The position numbers were made by a program, and so were the translations under genes. This document shows, piece by piece, positions 33,559 through 46,319 of a DNA stretch of 64,000 bases. The stretch comes from Lumnitzera littorea (lineage: Eukaryota; Streptophyta; Magnoliopsida; Myrtales; Combretaceae), in assembly GCA_024138015.1 (NCBI GenBank), contig JAMXBB010000008.1:7663390-7727389 (forward strand). The letters run 5' to 3'. Each line of letters opens with the position of its first letter. Within the stretch, counting starts at the first letter, position 1. The notes beneath the pieces were generated by a model. That model was not told the DNA's origin. It ran no database searches and was given only the letters and a program-made list of their open reading frames with translations.

Positions 33559-36500
33559 TCAAAAATGTTCCTTGTGGAAATCGAATTTCGCAGAACCTTT
33601 TTGATTGAACTCGTGACAGAGCTTGCTGAGCTCTTTAGCTAATACCGGTGCTCCACAATAGAAAACCCCTGTATCAAAATATCGGCATGAAAATGAATTA
33701 AGACCATAGATCCCAAATGAATAGGTTACAAGCTTGACAGAAAAAGAAATGATGGCATACCTATTCTTGCACCACAGTGCTTGGAGCACATTTTCGAGAG
33801 CACTTTTTTCCAATTTGGTCTAGCAAAGTGTGTTCTTACCTGGTGATTCGGTTCAAATAAAGTTAGAATCAAATTAGCTTTTGCGTCACCAAAGTAATAA
33901 ACTGTTCATTGTATATGATATATGATGAATTTTAGAAGAAATCTAAATTGAATTGAACAAAGCGAAGTATTATATGTAACCAAGAGAGAATTTCTACTGT
34001 AAGAAATATTATTACTGAATCTTTTGCTCGATATTTATTATAATCAAAATTTGTATTTATCAATTATCGTAATAATCTTAATAGATTACAAATAGTCATA
34101 GGTTTTGTAATGATAAGTGATGTTAGAAACCGATAAGAATAGGATGATAAGAAAATATGAGGAAATGATCGCTACTTTTAGATATAAAAGTTATCTTTCT
34201 TATTTTCTATTGATATTTTCCATGATGATTAACTATTGTCTCTAACTTTTAAGTTGATCTTTACCAATTGCAGTTAATTCCTACCAAAAACCATCAATAA
34301 CCCCAACCTGCTGAGAAATTCAATTAAAATATCTAGTTTGAGGAGGAATGCTTGTTTGATGTTCATTCCGCGCATGGTTTCTAGTGTCAACCACTAAGTT
34401 GATTTCACTTTTTACTTCAAGACAAGGATGCTAGGGTAGCAACAGGAGATCATAGTAGAAACACTGTTGATAGTGCATTTGAGAGGATCTCGGTGGGGCA
34501 AAGTGGTAGGAAAATGTGGGTCGTGCACACGTCTTGCAATCATGTATCATCATAATTCAATTATGTGGTCCTAGGAAATTTAAAAAACAAAAAAAAACAA
34601 AGAAAAAGAAAAAGAAAAAGAAAAGAGATTCTAGAGAAAATGACATGAAGATGAATTCACTCACTTTTGTTCCAGAGACAATGTCGACTCCATTTTTGGC
34701 ATGATTGAGAGCTTGGACCATGGTGATAAGAGCAGATCTAGCATCCCCTTCTTCATACACACTGGTCAAGTAGTTGTGCATTTCGATCACACCCTAGAAT
34801 TTAATTTAGCATCGACACTAAAAGCGTTAGCAAAATCGAAAATCAATTGCCGATTAATTTGGGAAGGTTGATTTGGTTAACAATGTTTAATTACCCTCTG
34901 ATCGAGTTCGGCGACTTCATTCATAACCCCCTTGAACCAATCAAACGATCCTTGCTCTCGAGTTACCCAGTAAAAGTAGGCATTGGTGGTCTTCAAAGGT
35001 TTTTGTCGTCTTGGGGAAATCTTATTAGCCCCAGGAGAGTCAATACTCCCAACACTAATATCCGATGTCCTGCTATGTTCTGCAGCTGAATCCTGTAGAA
35101 TAGACGAATACAGGATCGTTCAATGCAATTTTCGCATTTAAATATCTTGCGGATGATGAATAAGTACACCAATACTTACAGCCTGCTCTTCCATTTTGAC
35201 AATGTTGTTGAGTAAATCCTTCAGGATGCTAATGAAAGGTGTTGCCCCAATCCCTAGACCGACCAACAACAGAATATCATACTTTCTGTAGTCTTGCGCA
35301 GGTGCACCGTATGGCCCGTCGATGGATAGCTTTGGCAAACTGCATTCCATAAGATCATGTCGTAAATCCTCAATTATGTAAGGAGATTGTGCTAGAAAAT
35401 TGAGCGGAATGCATTGAGATTGGACAGAAAATAAAATAAAAAAAAAGTGTTCTTACTTTTTCTTGGTTGTTTCATCAGCTCTAAGAAGGCCACTCTTGCC
35501 TGCAACAGAAGGCTCACATGCCTCTGCAAAGACTCTCCTGAGCTCTTGTGTCCAATCGCCTAATTGTCGTATATGGACACTAAGATACTTATCATCTGGG
35601 GCCGATGTAATCGAAAATGGATGCCTGGAATGAAGAATTGATGAGAAAATACGAATTAGGAGCCGAGAAAATGTCAAAAGAAACATCGACAGTTCCTAGA
35701 GTCAATGTTTGCAAATGCCTTACCACTCAAAGGGTGAAACGGCAGGGCACTGGACAAACATGTACTGCCCACTTTTGTACCGGAATTGAGCCGGCTTCGA
35801 CATGTGCAATGACAGAACGTTTCCGGGATAAATCGCAACCTAAAAATTGCATAATCTCAATCAACATATCAGGATTGCACAAAGGTATCAAGAATAGAAA
35901 CGTGTGGGAAATGAACGAGGAACGCGTTGTGCGTACCTTTTGGATATGAACAGTGTATAAGCCGGAGCGGAAGAACCTCAGCGTTCTTTCTCCAGCATAG
36001 AGTAGCACAGGAACAGCAAGATACATCCATGTCTGTAAATCAACAAATTCAATTCACCTAAATCAGGAGAAAAACCTAATCCCTTAATTCCAATTTTCGG
36101 AAATCACAGGTTAAAAAACGCATACCGTCTTCTTGTACCAGTGGTGCACGAGGAACAGGAATATTCCATGGATAACTAGCAGCACGTACACAATCACAAA
36201 CAAGTGATGCGAGTACCAAAATGCATTGAAACCAGTCAGCCTGTCGAATGGCTTCGGGAGCTTCACAAGGCTGCGCCGGAACCACCTCGTGGCCAGTGTA
36301 AACGCCACTGTCATCAGGACGACCATTAGGACTCCAGTTACTCCTTCTATTCCCTTAACTAAATCAAGGTAGGTAGGTCGCTTGGCCCCAAAGTCATTCG
36401 CGGCGTAGAGCTTGTAATTGGAATCCTGGCATCGGATCAGTCTAGGGAAGTCACAGGCGAGGTGATCACCAGCATGGAGTATAACACCCACCACTATGGC

Positions 36501-39500
36501 GGCTGCGATCGTCTATATGCAAAAAGATGAAATTAAAAAGGAATCTTAACTATAGATGATAAAATTACTATTCTATCGAAATTTAAAACACACACAATTA
36601 ATAAAATTATATAAAATAAATAAAATCGTAAACTTATAAAATTTTATATTTAAACTTAAATGATTTTACATTAATTTTAATTTTAAAAAAATCATAAAAT
36701 TACAAATCGATAAAATTATAAAATTGGCTTTCCATCTTAACCACCGTGCATGTAACCGAACATTAACATCACAACTAACAAAGTTAATTAACCAAGGTTC
36801 TGTTCCGGTGATTAATTTAGTTAAGAATATTACGTGGTTGATACGTGATTCGAATTCTTTCCCTCCATTTTCTCTTTCTTTCTTTCTACCTCGTTCGTTT
36901 TCTTCCCAATTCTTTTTTATTTCGCCAAAAATAAACAGGATCTAATGTTACGTGCTTAATCTTTTCTATGACATCAAGTATCGTGTCGACGTACTAATCA
37001 CTTACAACCGCAGTAGGTAAATTGACATCAAAAGTGAGTGGATAATAGCCGGTGCATGCAATGCTGATGAAAAATTGATTCATTCAAAAGATTTCGTTGA
37101 TGCTACCTACTATGCTTACTAGTATAATATTTTATATTTACTAATTGAATAAAAATAAAACAACTAGGGTACTTAAACAAAATCTTATTTAATTAAGACC
37201 ATTATAATACAATATTATAAATACCGACGGAATAAATCAATTTCAAATCCTTCGTTGATCAAATTGTAATATAATTGAAAAAAAATTATCCTATTTAAAT
37301 TCTATAAATTTTCCATACCCATAATAAATCGAATGTTCATTATATTTGTGGAGCAATATAAGTTTTAAGACCTTTATTATGAAAAATGATAGTACTAGAA
37401 TTTTATTAATACTTATTTAATACTGATAAATTCATATAACGTATTAATGTACTGAAACTTTTTTCCTTCATTATCTTAATTAATGACTCGAAGTATTGTA
37501 CCTCTTCAAATTAGATAACAGGACTAGGGAAAAATGTAATACATGATAAATTATTTGGATTTAGACCGTTTGGACACAGTTTTTTCTTTTCGACAAACAT
37601 GTTTGGACACACAATTCAGTTTCCTAAATTGTCAATCATTGCTGCGTCTCCACAAGTAATGCTTTTCCTACACGCATTTGAATCATCAGAATTTAATGCA
37701 CGCAAATATGCAATATTAAGTTGGGTTGTTCATTAGCCAAGTCAATTATTGCATTTTGACTTTTGGAACGGGTCTAATAATAATAGCACCAAAGAAAAAA
37801 ATAAAAAAGTTAGATGTACCGCCCAAAAAACACGGCAATATCTACTTTAACAAAGGGGGAAAAAAATGCATATTGCAAAATTTAAATCCATATTTCATGA
37901 AACCACCACTCACCACGGCCTCTTTCTTTCTTTCTTTGTTTTTTTTTTTTTAAAGTCAAGTCGCATACAATTATTTTGATATAAATATATAGATTCTACT
38001 AATAGGAACATATATCAAAATCTATATGTTCATATATATTATAATAATTAAAACGTCTATCAAAATTTACATTTTATACCAAAATGTGAATTTATGTATC
38101 ACAATTTCATACAATAACTTTATATGAACACATCCCATGCTATACTAAATGTATATTAGATAAGTATAAGGAAAAGAAGGGTTTGTGTACCTTGTGAAAG
38201 TTGATGTTGTCGTCAAAAGGCACAAACAACCCAACCCTGGTTGACCTTAGCCAAGTGATTGTGTTCCTACACACGGGCAACAATATAAGTGCCATGTTGA
38301 ACTTCAACGTCTCAGCTGCACCCTTAGCTGTAGGAAGACAATAACCCATGATCTTGAAGGCATTCTTTTGCTTGTACTGAAAGAACTTCCACATGAACAG
38401 CCCAATCATGATCATAACCCATAGCATCAACACCCAAAGTCTCCTCCAATTCTCTTGCGAGTAATACGCCAGCTTAGTGCTCAGTCTTTGAAATCGGCTT
38501 CTTCTTCGAAGGCCTTGTAGGTTCTGGCTTAATGCTTGGCTTGTGTAACTCAAGGCTTGGCTGTAGTTTAGGTATGTGTCCTTTTGGAGAAGAAGGGTTT
38601 CCAGTTGCCACAGCTGCAATGAGACAACCAGCATGGAGCAAAAATCGATGCATATTGTCAAATATCACATTTTATTGACCAGATTGGTTTTCGAAGTATC
38701 ACTCGATTATTTTTCTTTATTCCCGTTAATCACGTGTGACCATGTATACGACTTATTAATATTAGTACTATCCTATTTTTTAACTTTTTATATGTGCATC
38801 TAGTAGCATGTAATTAATAGGAATGGAAACACCGAGTAGACATAACAAAAATTCATCCTCCGGAAACAATACATTGTCGAAAATTCTATTTGCTAAAGCT
38901 TCTTCTAATTTTATTTAACTAAATTCAGAGTCAATTTACCCTTTTAAAAAATTTATAAAGGAAAACAAACAATCAAATAAGTTGGAATGTACATAAAATT
39001 AGATTTATCTTCTATTAATTTTTTTTTTTTATTGTTATAGAAAAAGACAACCATATGTAATTGCATTTTTTGTAAACAAATGCTAAAACCCTATACGGTA
39101 ATAAATTAATGTAAGATTACATAAGAGTAGATGCAGCCAGCTCTACTACCAGGGTGATTCACTAGAATAGGATAAGAAAAAAGTTCAGAGTAGGACAAAG
39201 GAATAGTAGTCTCAGTCCATTTTCATATGAATTCTTACAGAGTATGGCTCGCAAGACCTGGACGCAATGATATCTAGCTAGCACGCGTACCCTGATAGCT
39301 GCATGAGTGCAGTATACGCGTATTTGTGGGGCCAGCTAGGTGGGAATTGAACATAAATGTTGAAGGAAATGCACCGGGGTCGTGTCGTGGCTTGTAAATC
39401 TGAAGCCCATCTCTTGGAATATAGACCAATAGGTGCTTTTATTGTCTCACGCACGGATTGATTTAACTTTTTATTTTATCATCAATTTATATTTTTTTAA

Positions 39501-42500
39501 ATTTATATTATTAAATTTACAGTTAGTTTAAAAGTCTAAATTTAAAAAATTAAGGATATAATTTATGACTAAACTGGTTTTGTAAAAAAATAAAATAAGA
39601 AGGGGATACGTAGTAAAAATCCTAGATGAAAATATGCATATAAGCCTGCAACCATAACTATTGAAAGATAGAAATAGATATATTTTCCATTAAATTTGAC
39701 ATATCGGAAGACGAAACTTGTATACATATTAATTTGAAGGTCAAAATCATGTGTTAATTAAACAATCTTTTCTCTCGCGGCGATGAACCATGCGTAAAAA
39801 CATGCATATTAATAATTGTGCCAAACGTTTCCTATATGAGGATTGTAGAGATCACGCATGGACCATTTCATGAAGGGTGTTTAAACATTATAAATGCTAT
39901 ATATTACTTATTTTGACTAGCGATGGATTATTTCACAGATCGATAATTTCTCAATTCAAAATTTTTATATATCGTAAATTGGATTTAATTTACTAGTTTC
40001 TATAGATTTAAAAAGCTAAAATCTACGTTCTTTAATGAAATTAAAATGCGATATTCATGAAACTTTGGATTATTGCATGGAACAATATTATCGTATTTGG
40101 TTTTTCGACTTAATAGGAGATTTTAGGAAGAAAAATACTACGTAAAATCCCATATAATAGTTTTTCTCGTAGAAAATATATAATCGATCTTGAAAATTTT
40201 GGCATTTCCTTTATTAATAATCTTGACAACCCGAAAACACGAGCCATGAAAAGTTTGTAAACTTGATTTTATCAATTCCTATGTTAACCATGGATTTCTT
40301 TTTCGTTAATCAACTAACTTTTAGAATTCTATTGTTGTATGGGATTAAACATATATTATTGTAGATTTCCCAGTAGTTCAAGTAACAATGACACTTGGAA
40401 GAACATAACCAGGACACAGGTCAAGTATACGGTTTAGTATGGTTTTGAAGCAACGACATAGAATATACCTAGTAATTTTGAAGAAAGACTCTCATACGAC
40501 ATTACACATTTGACTTTAACCAAACGAAATGGACTCCGACATCGATGTTTACATTACCCTAATTCGATTGTATCTAAACTATCATCTCGATGTCAGAAAT
40601 TTCCCTTTTTTAAATTTTTTTTTTTTTCATTTATGAAAACATTGATAGGTACCCTATGTTAAGAAACTAGATAAAATATTTTTATATTATTATGCACTTG
40701 TTTTTCTACTCCTGAAGTGTATTTATAAAGAAATGTCAAAATATTCTTCATTTAGGCCTCAACAAGTGTCCCAAAACTTTCATTTATTTATATTTTGAGT
40801 GCTTATAAGATTCCTTCTTTATTTGATTGGACTAGTATAACCCTCCATCCTATTTTTAAGATACATCTATTAAATTTAAATAGTTAAAAACATAATTATT
40901 TAAACAGTTCAAATCTAATAAGTATAAAATTAAAAATGGGATGAATGGTTGTATCGGTTTTGTAAAGAATATAGATAAAATTATACAAAAATCCTTATAT
41001 TTTATGTGAGAAATGCTATTCATATAAGAAAGGGTACCGATTAGTGGTAGGCACCAGGTCGAATTGGTCCGAAACCGTCAATTCTCAGGTTAGTGACATG
41101 GTGAACTATGACCGACCTGTGAGCTAACAATTTCGGCCCAGTTTACTAAACTTGGCGATTCAAGGGTCGATTCAAGACTATTGAACCATTTTTTTTTTTA
41201 ATTTTAAACATTTAATTTTTTTATTAATTTCTTTTTTAAAATACATTAATAATTTTTAGTAATACAATCTCCTTTCTCTCTTTTTTTTTTAAGTTTACTA
41301 ATAATTAATAATTTTTAATTTTTTTTATTAATTTCTAACTTAATACGATTTTAAATTTTTTATTTTTCTCCTCAAATTTTATTTTTTTTCTTATATTCAA
41401 ATTCTTAATATTTGATAAGTTTTACAAAAATGATTTATATTAACTGAAATTGAATTTTTTAATCTATCCTTAATACATAATTATCTTATAATTAGTCATT
41501 TATTATTAGTTTAATTATATTATTTTAAAAAAAATTATCCTTCATCATTGTAAATAAAATAGTTTTAATATACAATGATTTATTGAATATTATCAAATTA
41601 TTTTTTTCAACTTAGTGATCTCTCTTTTCTCTTTCTTTTTTCTTTTTTTTTTTAAGAAAATGAATCAGTCAGGTTAACCCACTGATTTAATGGCAGACTA
41701 GCCTGGTGTGATGGTTTGTGACTCATCGAGGCAGGCGATTCCGCCCTCTTAAACCACTTAGGTCTTTAAAACCCGGCGGTTCATTGGAGCGATTTGACTT
41801 GCCCACTTTTAAGCCGGATTGATTCAAGGCTCTCTCAGATTGGTTCAAGGTTCGAAACCGATCTTGCTTAGGTTTAGTACAAATTATAGAAGATAACCAT
41901 CACAAAATTTGATATCAAAACGAAAGAGAAATTTAACAAAACTTAAAAGGGTAGTTCAACAAACACAAAGGTTTCTCAAAATTAAATTAGAACTTAGTTT
42001 TCCAACTTTACTAATTTTATGGATTAGTTATTTCAAAGATGCTATTCTATGGTTGAACAACGCGGTTACTTAATTGGAAAAACTTGTTATCATTTTTCGC
42101 CTAACAATAGACTTGGAAGACGAAGTCTGGGCTGTCTTTAACTAATACACAGGACTTAAAATATTTCTGGTCAATGCGTGTTTGAATACATAAAACACCC
42201 TCAAAAGTGTAGTTTTCATAAAACTGCAGAGCTTTGAATTGAAGTGTGAGGTCTCATCTTTTATTACGATGCACTGCTTCTAAGTTAATCAATGTTCACG
42301 GGCACTTTTACTTGTCCTTTACCTTTTAATTAATTTATATCATCCGAAGAATCCATACGGGTATTACTGGACGACATACTCGTGTTATGGGCTTAAAAAT
42401 AATTCTAATATTTTATTTGATTTCTCAAGCAGAAAGACTTGCATTTTATACACTCTTGATAAATAGCCATCATTTCGAGTAGAGAGACAAAACCATAATG

Positions 42501-45500
42501 CTGCCACGCTTTGTCCATAGTAAAAGGTTATTTTCATTATATTTAATTTTTTAAAAGCCATTTACTTAGTAATATAGAATGTATAAATATAAAACTTTTT
42601 ACAAAAAGAGCGTGGACCCTAAAATGGGATGATTTGCACTAAAGCCATCATTAGAACTCGATTCTAAAATCTATTAAAAACTTAATTCTTATATATTTAA
42701 TGTAAGAGACTCTCTTTTCTTAGGCTAAATATATTTATTAGATGTCATATTCATACTATATACTTCCCTTTTTTCTCATTAAGCTTATAATTAACGATGA
42801 AAAGCATAAAAACAAAAATACTTCCATTTTAAGCTTTGAACGTGTTATCCAGCCCTGTTAATGAGAGCTTTTTATTCATAATTTTACTGAAGAAAAAAAA
42901 TTATCAACTTGTGTTATATATATATATATATATATATATGTAGATTTTAACTTACCTCAATATAACCGAGCCTTTCAGGGTCTAATTCTTCCATAATAAG
43001 AGCTGCATATTCTTCTGCTTGTTCTTTCAATCTTGATAGCTTATTTGCAGAAGCACTAAGCATGATGATCTGCAATTAAAAAAGAGACAAAAATATTAAA
43101 ACCGAAGTCCACGTAATTATATAAATTGCATGAAAACAAAGTAATGTTATCATGAGGAATTGACATTAATGCCCTTACCTACTCCACTAGTTTTGTAGTC
43201 ATAATTACCCCCACCAATAAGCTCATAGCTGAATATGGAAAACCAGCTACCCACGACATCTATATACTAACCTATAGATATATATGTATATATAAATATA
43301 TATTTACACATTTTTTTTATATGACTTGAAACTGCATATAAAGGTAAAGCTTACCAAGCGCATTAATTATTCCCCAACATTCTTTTCTTTTAATATTAAG
43401 AGGTGGTCGGCTAGCTGATACCTATTATATTTAGAAATACACAGGTTTTGAAATAGCACTTAACCATTTCATAATAATAATAATAATATTGATGACCACG
43501 ATGATATCATCATCAATAATAATATATTGAATAGTAAACTACAATGACATCAAAACTATAGATACATTTAGAATTCTTTTAAAAACCTACTTATATCCCT
43601 TAAAAAATGTTAATATCATAAATTTTTTTTTCCCAATATGGTTGAAAATCCCAAAGTAGATGATCAATTGGTTTCAAATAATAAATATAAATATCTATTT
43701 ATATAAAAACTGACTTGGTATATTTTTTTATGATAAATAGTTCAAGTTAACGTTTTCTATGTCCATAAGGTGTATCTAAGTGCGGTATTTAAAAATTTGG
43801 GATGTCTTAAAATTTTGATACTTTTCAGATGTGCCAGGTTAATAAAATTCCTTTTTTTAATCGGGGAAGATGCCCTTGGCATGAGAATCGTCAGACACCA
43901 AAATTTCCTAAACATTTGCACTTGCATTTTTAATATATTTAATTTTATTTCTCTTTCAAAGTGCTTTCCGATAAACATAATATATACTGGAGTGGTTCAT
44001 TTTGAATTTTCAGCGATTTAAGGTGACCTAATCCCTTGAATAAAAAGGGGAAGAAAAAAAATAAAAATAGACGAGGTGATCCAATCTCGCCTAACATGAT
44101 TATTTAAACCAGAATGACACCCTGTAGACTATATATACTAAATTGGAGGAAATTTATTAAATTAATGTTGTAAAACGACCCAACTCATCACTTTTTCTTA
44201 GCCACTAATTCAAGCTAAACCATCTGGAATCATGCACGCGACTGAAAAATTATTTTAATCTAGGCTAAATATGGAACATATAATTTAATGCACCTGAAAA
44301 CGACAATTAGTTGATTAAATTTTATTTGAACAGGACTTATAATCACTTTAATTAATTTTAAATTAATCACCTCTTTTACTTCTTCTTCCGTAATTCTGCC
44401 ATCTTCATTCTTGTCCACCCTGTACAACAGAAGACCAAGATTAAACTATAATTTCATAACAAATCAAATGATTATCCACTATAAACTAAAGTTCTCTAAA
44501 TAATAATGTGCTACCAATAATTAGGTCAATAATTTAGACGGATTTGCCCATGTTAGTTCGTCTTATTCACTTACACCAGATCAACTAGGGATATTAGTAT
44601 ATATTATTAGAAAAATGTTAATCAAGCACTCAAACCAGTTCTCGTTAATAAGTTAAATTAAAAAATATTTTATATTTTTGTGATCTTATTTTACGTAAAA
44701 TTGTATATTCATTAATGTAAATCTATAAAAAAAAATAATTCATCTTAGACTATTAACAGTTGTCTAAACTCTATATACGTGATTTATATATTAATTACTC
44801 AAGTGAGGTGGTGATTTGGTTACCTAGTCTCCGGTTGAGAAGATTTTGTAATCTTTTGATCAAAGAAAACAAATAAAATAACGAACAAAAGGGGGAAAAA
44901 AAATATTAAACATGTTGAGAATAAAGTAAAGATTTATTTGACAGTTTAGTAATAGTAATTCGTACATGTCGAAAAAGATTTGGAGGCGAGAATCGAAACT
45001 CTGGTCAGTGATTTGTGACCAAAACTCGTAAAGCTCATCTCTGCTTATTTTCTCAACCTTCAATCTTCTCCTTCGTCCAAACGCATCGAACAATTCCAGT
45101 GCAAATTCCTTCGATTCCTTCATCCCTAAACACACAAAAACAAACACATCAATCAATCATGCGATTGATTAAAGACTATAGTTAAGATACTAAATATGAA
45201 TAAAGAATAATTACGGACAAACTTCGCTCTTTTAGAACTTATATTTCTCGATTTGAAATATGCAAATAATACGGGATGATCAATTATATGAAACTCATAC
45301 TTACATTATTTATGCGTAAGATTAATTAGATAAAAATTTGATGAATAAAGGGTAATAAAATATTTTCTAATAATAAAATGTGAAGTAGGTGGATGTAAAA
45401 CCTATGCATTGTCCGAAATTTTCACGATAGAGATAGCCATCTTTCTGAAGCCGATCAAAATTGGCTTGAACCTCATTCCATGCATCGACTCCATTGGATT

Positions 45501-46056
45501 TTTTAGTTATGAATTTCAGCCCACGTAGTGCCTTTTGAGCACCGGACCGGGTTCGGTCCAGCTGAGCCCGTTGCTTCCTCAAGGCTCGAGCCGCCAGGGC
45601 CGAGTCAATCCCACCCGCATTTTGTGAGGATGTGGAAGACAAAACCCTTGATGCATGTCCATGGCTCCATGAGAACCTTCTCAGCTCGGCTTTAAGCTCT
45701 TGAGAGAACTGCCTGGCCTTAGCCACGGCTTCCGCCTTCAGGTCTTGAGAGAATTGCCTCAGCCGGCTAGAAGAGCTCCGCTTCATGGTGGGCGATCTAG
45801 AGGCTGAAGCCGAGCTGGGGGTGGCAGCTCCACTTGCCAAGGTGGTGGAGCCAGCACTGTCATCGATGTTGATCACGGTGGCTGGCTCCACGCTACGTAA
45901 GATAATAGTGTCATCATCTTGCAAGTCAAGAGTTACTTCCACAAACTCCTCTGCAGAGGTGGACTCCGTCCCCGGGGATGTGTCCTGGCTCGGGATTGCA
46001 TTCGGGGGGACGGTGTCTGACGCCCATCTGCGCTCGTGTTTCGCAAAGCCTTTCAT
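33559..46056 (-). CDS. RBOHF: respiratory burst oxidase homolog F-type (NADPH oxidase), 14 exons, 947 aa
   Basis: Plasma-membrane flavocytochrome that moves electrons from cytosolic NADPH through FAD and two haems to apoplastic O2, making superoxide for ABA, defence and development signalling. Exons (minus): 46056-45402, 45125-44966, 44419-44371, 43069-42956, 38613-38191, 36512-36126, 36032-35937, 35839-35724, 35624-35457, 35339-35180, 35092-34895, 34793-34665, 33839-33761, 33668-33559. All phases agree, total 2844 bp. The start (MKGFAKHERRWASD) is the first in-frame ATG and aligns with the RBOHF N-terminus; family length is about 944. The regulatory N-terminus has Ser-rich SRSPTMKRSSSSR and RRFSW (kinase-target-like). 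An EF-hand loop lies at 274-285 (DKNEDGRITEEE), with a weaker one near 200-211. Six membrane helices span about 380-615. Haem ligands by spacing are H466, H480, H569 and H582. FAD motif HPFSITSAP at 668; NADPH motif GLGIGATP at 750; FYCG at 914; the C-terminus ends KEHF. N723 replaces the usual Ser at the exon 9/10 join. No defect seen. Confidence 0.95.
33840..34664 (-). other. RBOHF intron 12
   Basis: 825-bp GT-AG intron. It contains an (AAAAAG)n tract on the plus strand (about 34590-34625), which is a long polypyrimidine run in the transcript close to the donor side. Otherwise AT-rich and without recognised content. Confidence 0.85.
36513..38190 (-). other. RBOHF intron 5
   Basis: 1678-bp intron, donor AAG|GTACAC, acceptor ATATAG|ACG. 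AT-rich with a TTTC/TTTTTT tract at about 37921-37951. No element boundary was recognised. Short plus-strand frames (36724-36945, 37726-37953) lie inside it and are not genes. Confidence 0.85.
39280..39323. promoter_or_regulatory. two ACGCGT (CGCG-box) motifs in RBOHF intron 4
   Basis: CACGCGTAC at about 39281-39289 and the perfect palindrome ATACGCGTAT at 39314-39323 each hold ACGCGT. CGCG boxes of the (A/C/G)CGCG(C/G/T) type are known targets of calmodulin-binding CAMTA factors. They sit in the GC-richer island of a long early intron. A regulatory role is inference only. Confidence 0.3.
41043..41818. mobile_element. possible MITE-like insert in RBOHF intron 4
   Basis: GC-richer ends enclose an AT-rich, T-run-filled middle. 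The left end has TAGTGGTAGGCACCAGGTCG and GGTCCGAAACCG. The right end, read on the opposite strand, has AAAAGTGGGCAAGTCAAATCG, TGAACCGCCGGG and similar. The ends are only loosely inverted repeats, resembling hAT-derived MITEs with GGTTCGAACCG-rich ends. No target duplication confirmed. Confidence 0.35.
43070..44370 (-). other. RBOHF intron 3
   Basis: 1301-bp intron between the 49-bp exon 3 (second half of the EF-hand) and exon 4. The two overlapping 70-80-codon frames on opposite strands at 43757-44021 mirror each other and are not supported as genes. Confidence 0.85.
44420..44965 (-). other. RBOHF intron 2
   Basis: 546-bp intron that splits the codon of Met272 in the EF-hand. Donor GACAT|GTACG, acceptor GTACAG|G. 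AT-rich, no other content seen. Confidence 0.88.
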
Positions 46057-46085
46057 AAAGGTTCCCCAGTTCTTTAATCTCACAC

Positions 46086-46091
46086 CACGTG
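46086..46091 (-). promoter_or_regulatory. G-box / ABRE-like CACGTG 30 bp upstream of the RBOHF start codon
   Basis: A CACGTG core in CCACGTGT context, the ABRE/G-box bound by bZIP factors. It lies in the presumed 5' leader rather than the core promoter. RBOHF is an ABA-pathway oxidase, so the match is of interest, but one hexamer is weak evidence. Confidence 0.35.
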
Positions 46092-46154
46092 TTTTTATAA
46101 AAATCGATATACCACTCACCACTTAAGAGGGGTGGTGGTGGTGGTGAAAGGGAA

Positions 46155-46208
46155 TTAAAAGAAGTAGGATTTGTGTACAACGCGTAAAGAATCTATAGGA
46201 AAATACAT
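46155..46208 (-). CDS. short upstream ORF in the RBOHF leader
   Basis: ATG at 46208, 17 codons (MYFPIDSLRVVHKSYFF), then TAA at 46157-46155, about 100 nt before the RBOHF ATG and not overlapping it. If the transcript starts near the proposed TATA box (46311-46318), ribosomes would meet this frame first. It is called only as a possible translation-control element. No peptide function is implied. Confidence 0.3.
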   Translation of the reverse strand: MYFPIDSLRVVHKSYFF

Positions 46209-46310
46209 GAAAACGCGGGAAAATAAAAGAGGGTGTTGTAATGAAAGATAGTAAAATTGAGATAAAGATGGAGTTCTAGATACAAAGAAAAGGACAAGTT
46301 AAAAGAGAGA

Positions 46311-46318
46311 TATATATG
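46311..46318 (-). promoter_or_regulatory. candidate TATA box of RBOHF
   Basis: On the minus strand, CCATATATATCTCTC: a TATATATA core followed by a CT-rich stretch typical of plant initiation regions. It would place the start site near 46280 and give a leader of about 225 nt. The CCACCACCACCACC run at about 46130-46145 and the uORF would then be transcribed. Confidence 0.35.
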
Positions 46319-46319
46319 G

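Larger units (their letters stand above)
38614..42955 (-). other. RBOHF intron 4 (4.3 kb)
   Basis: The largest intron, donor GAG|GTAAGTT, acceptor TTGCAG|CTG. It separates the exons coding the EF-hand region from those coding the first membrane helix. It contains a GC-richer island (about 39120-39440) and a possible MITE-like insert (41043-41818). A (TA)n run lies at about 42916-42939, close to exon 4. Confidence 0.88.

Noticed and set aside
35617..36026. Frames on both strands around 35.6-36.0 kb as separate genes
   Set aside because: They run through RBOHF introns 7 and 8 or are antisense to exons 7-9; splice sites and phases account for the region.
43757..44021. Mirror frames on both strands in RBOHF intron 3
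   Set aside because: Both lie inside a well-defined intron and have no domain; chance openness.
45785..46126. 113-codon plus-strand frame over RBOHF exon 1
   Set aside because: It is the antisense shadow of exon 1; composition and domain content support the minus strand.
46057..46180. N-terminal extension of RBOHF or an 84-codon overlapping frame
   Set aside because: The upstream starts would need GTG or TTG. The first in-frame ATG is at 46056 and aligns with the family N-terminus.
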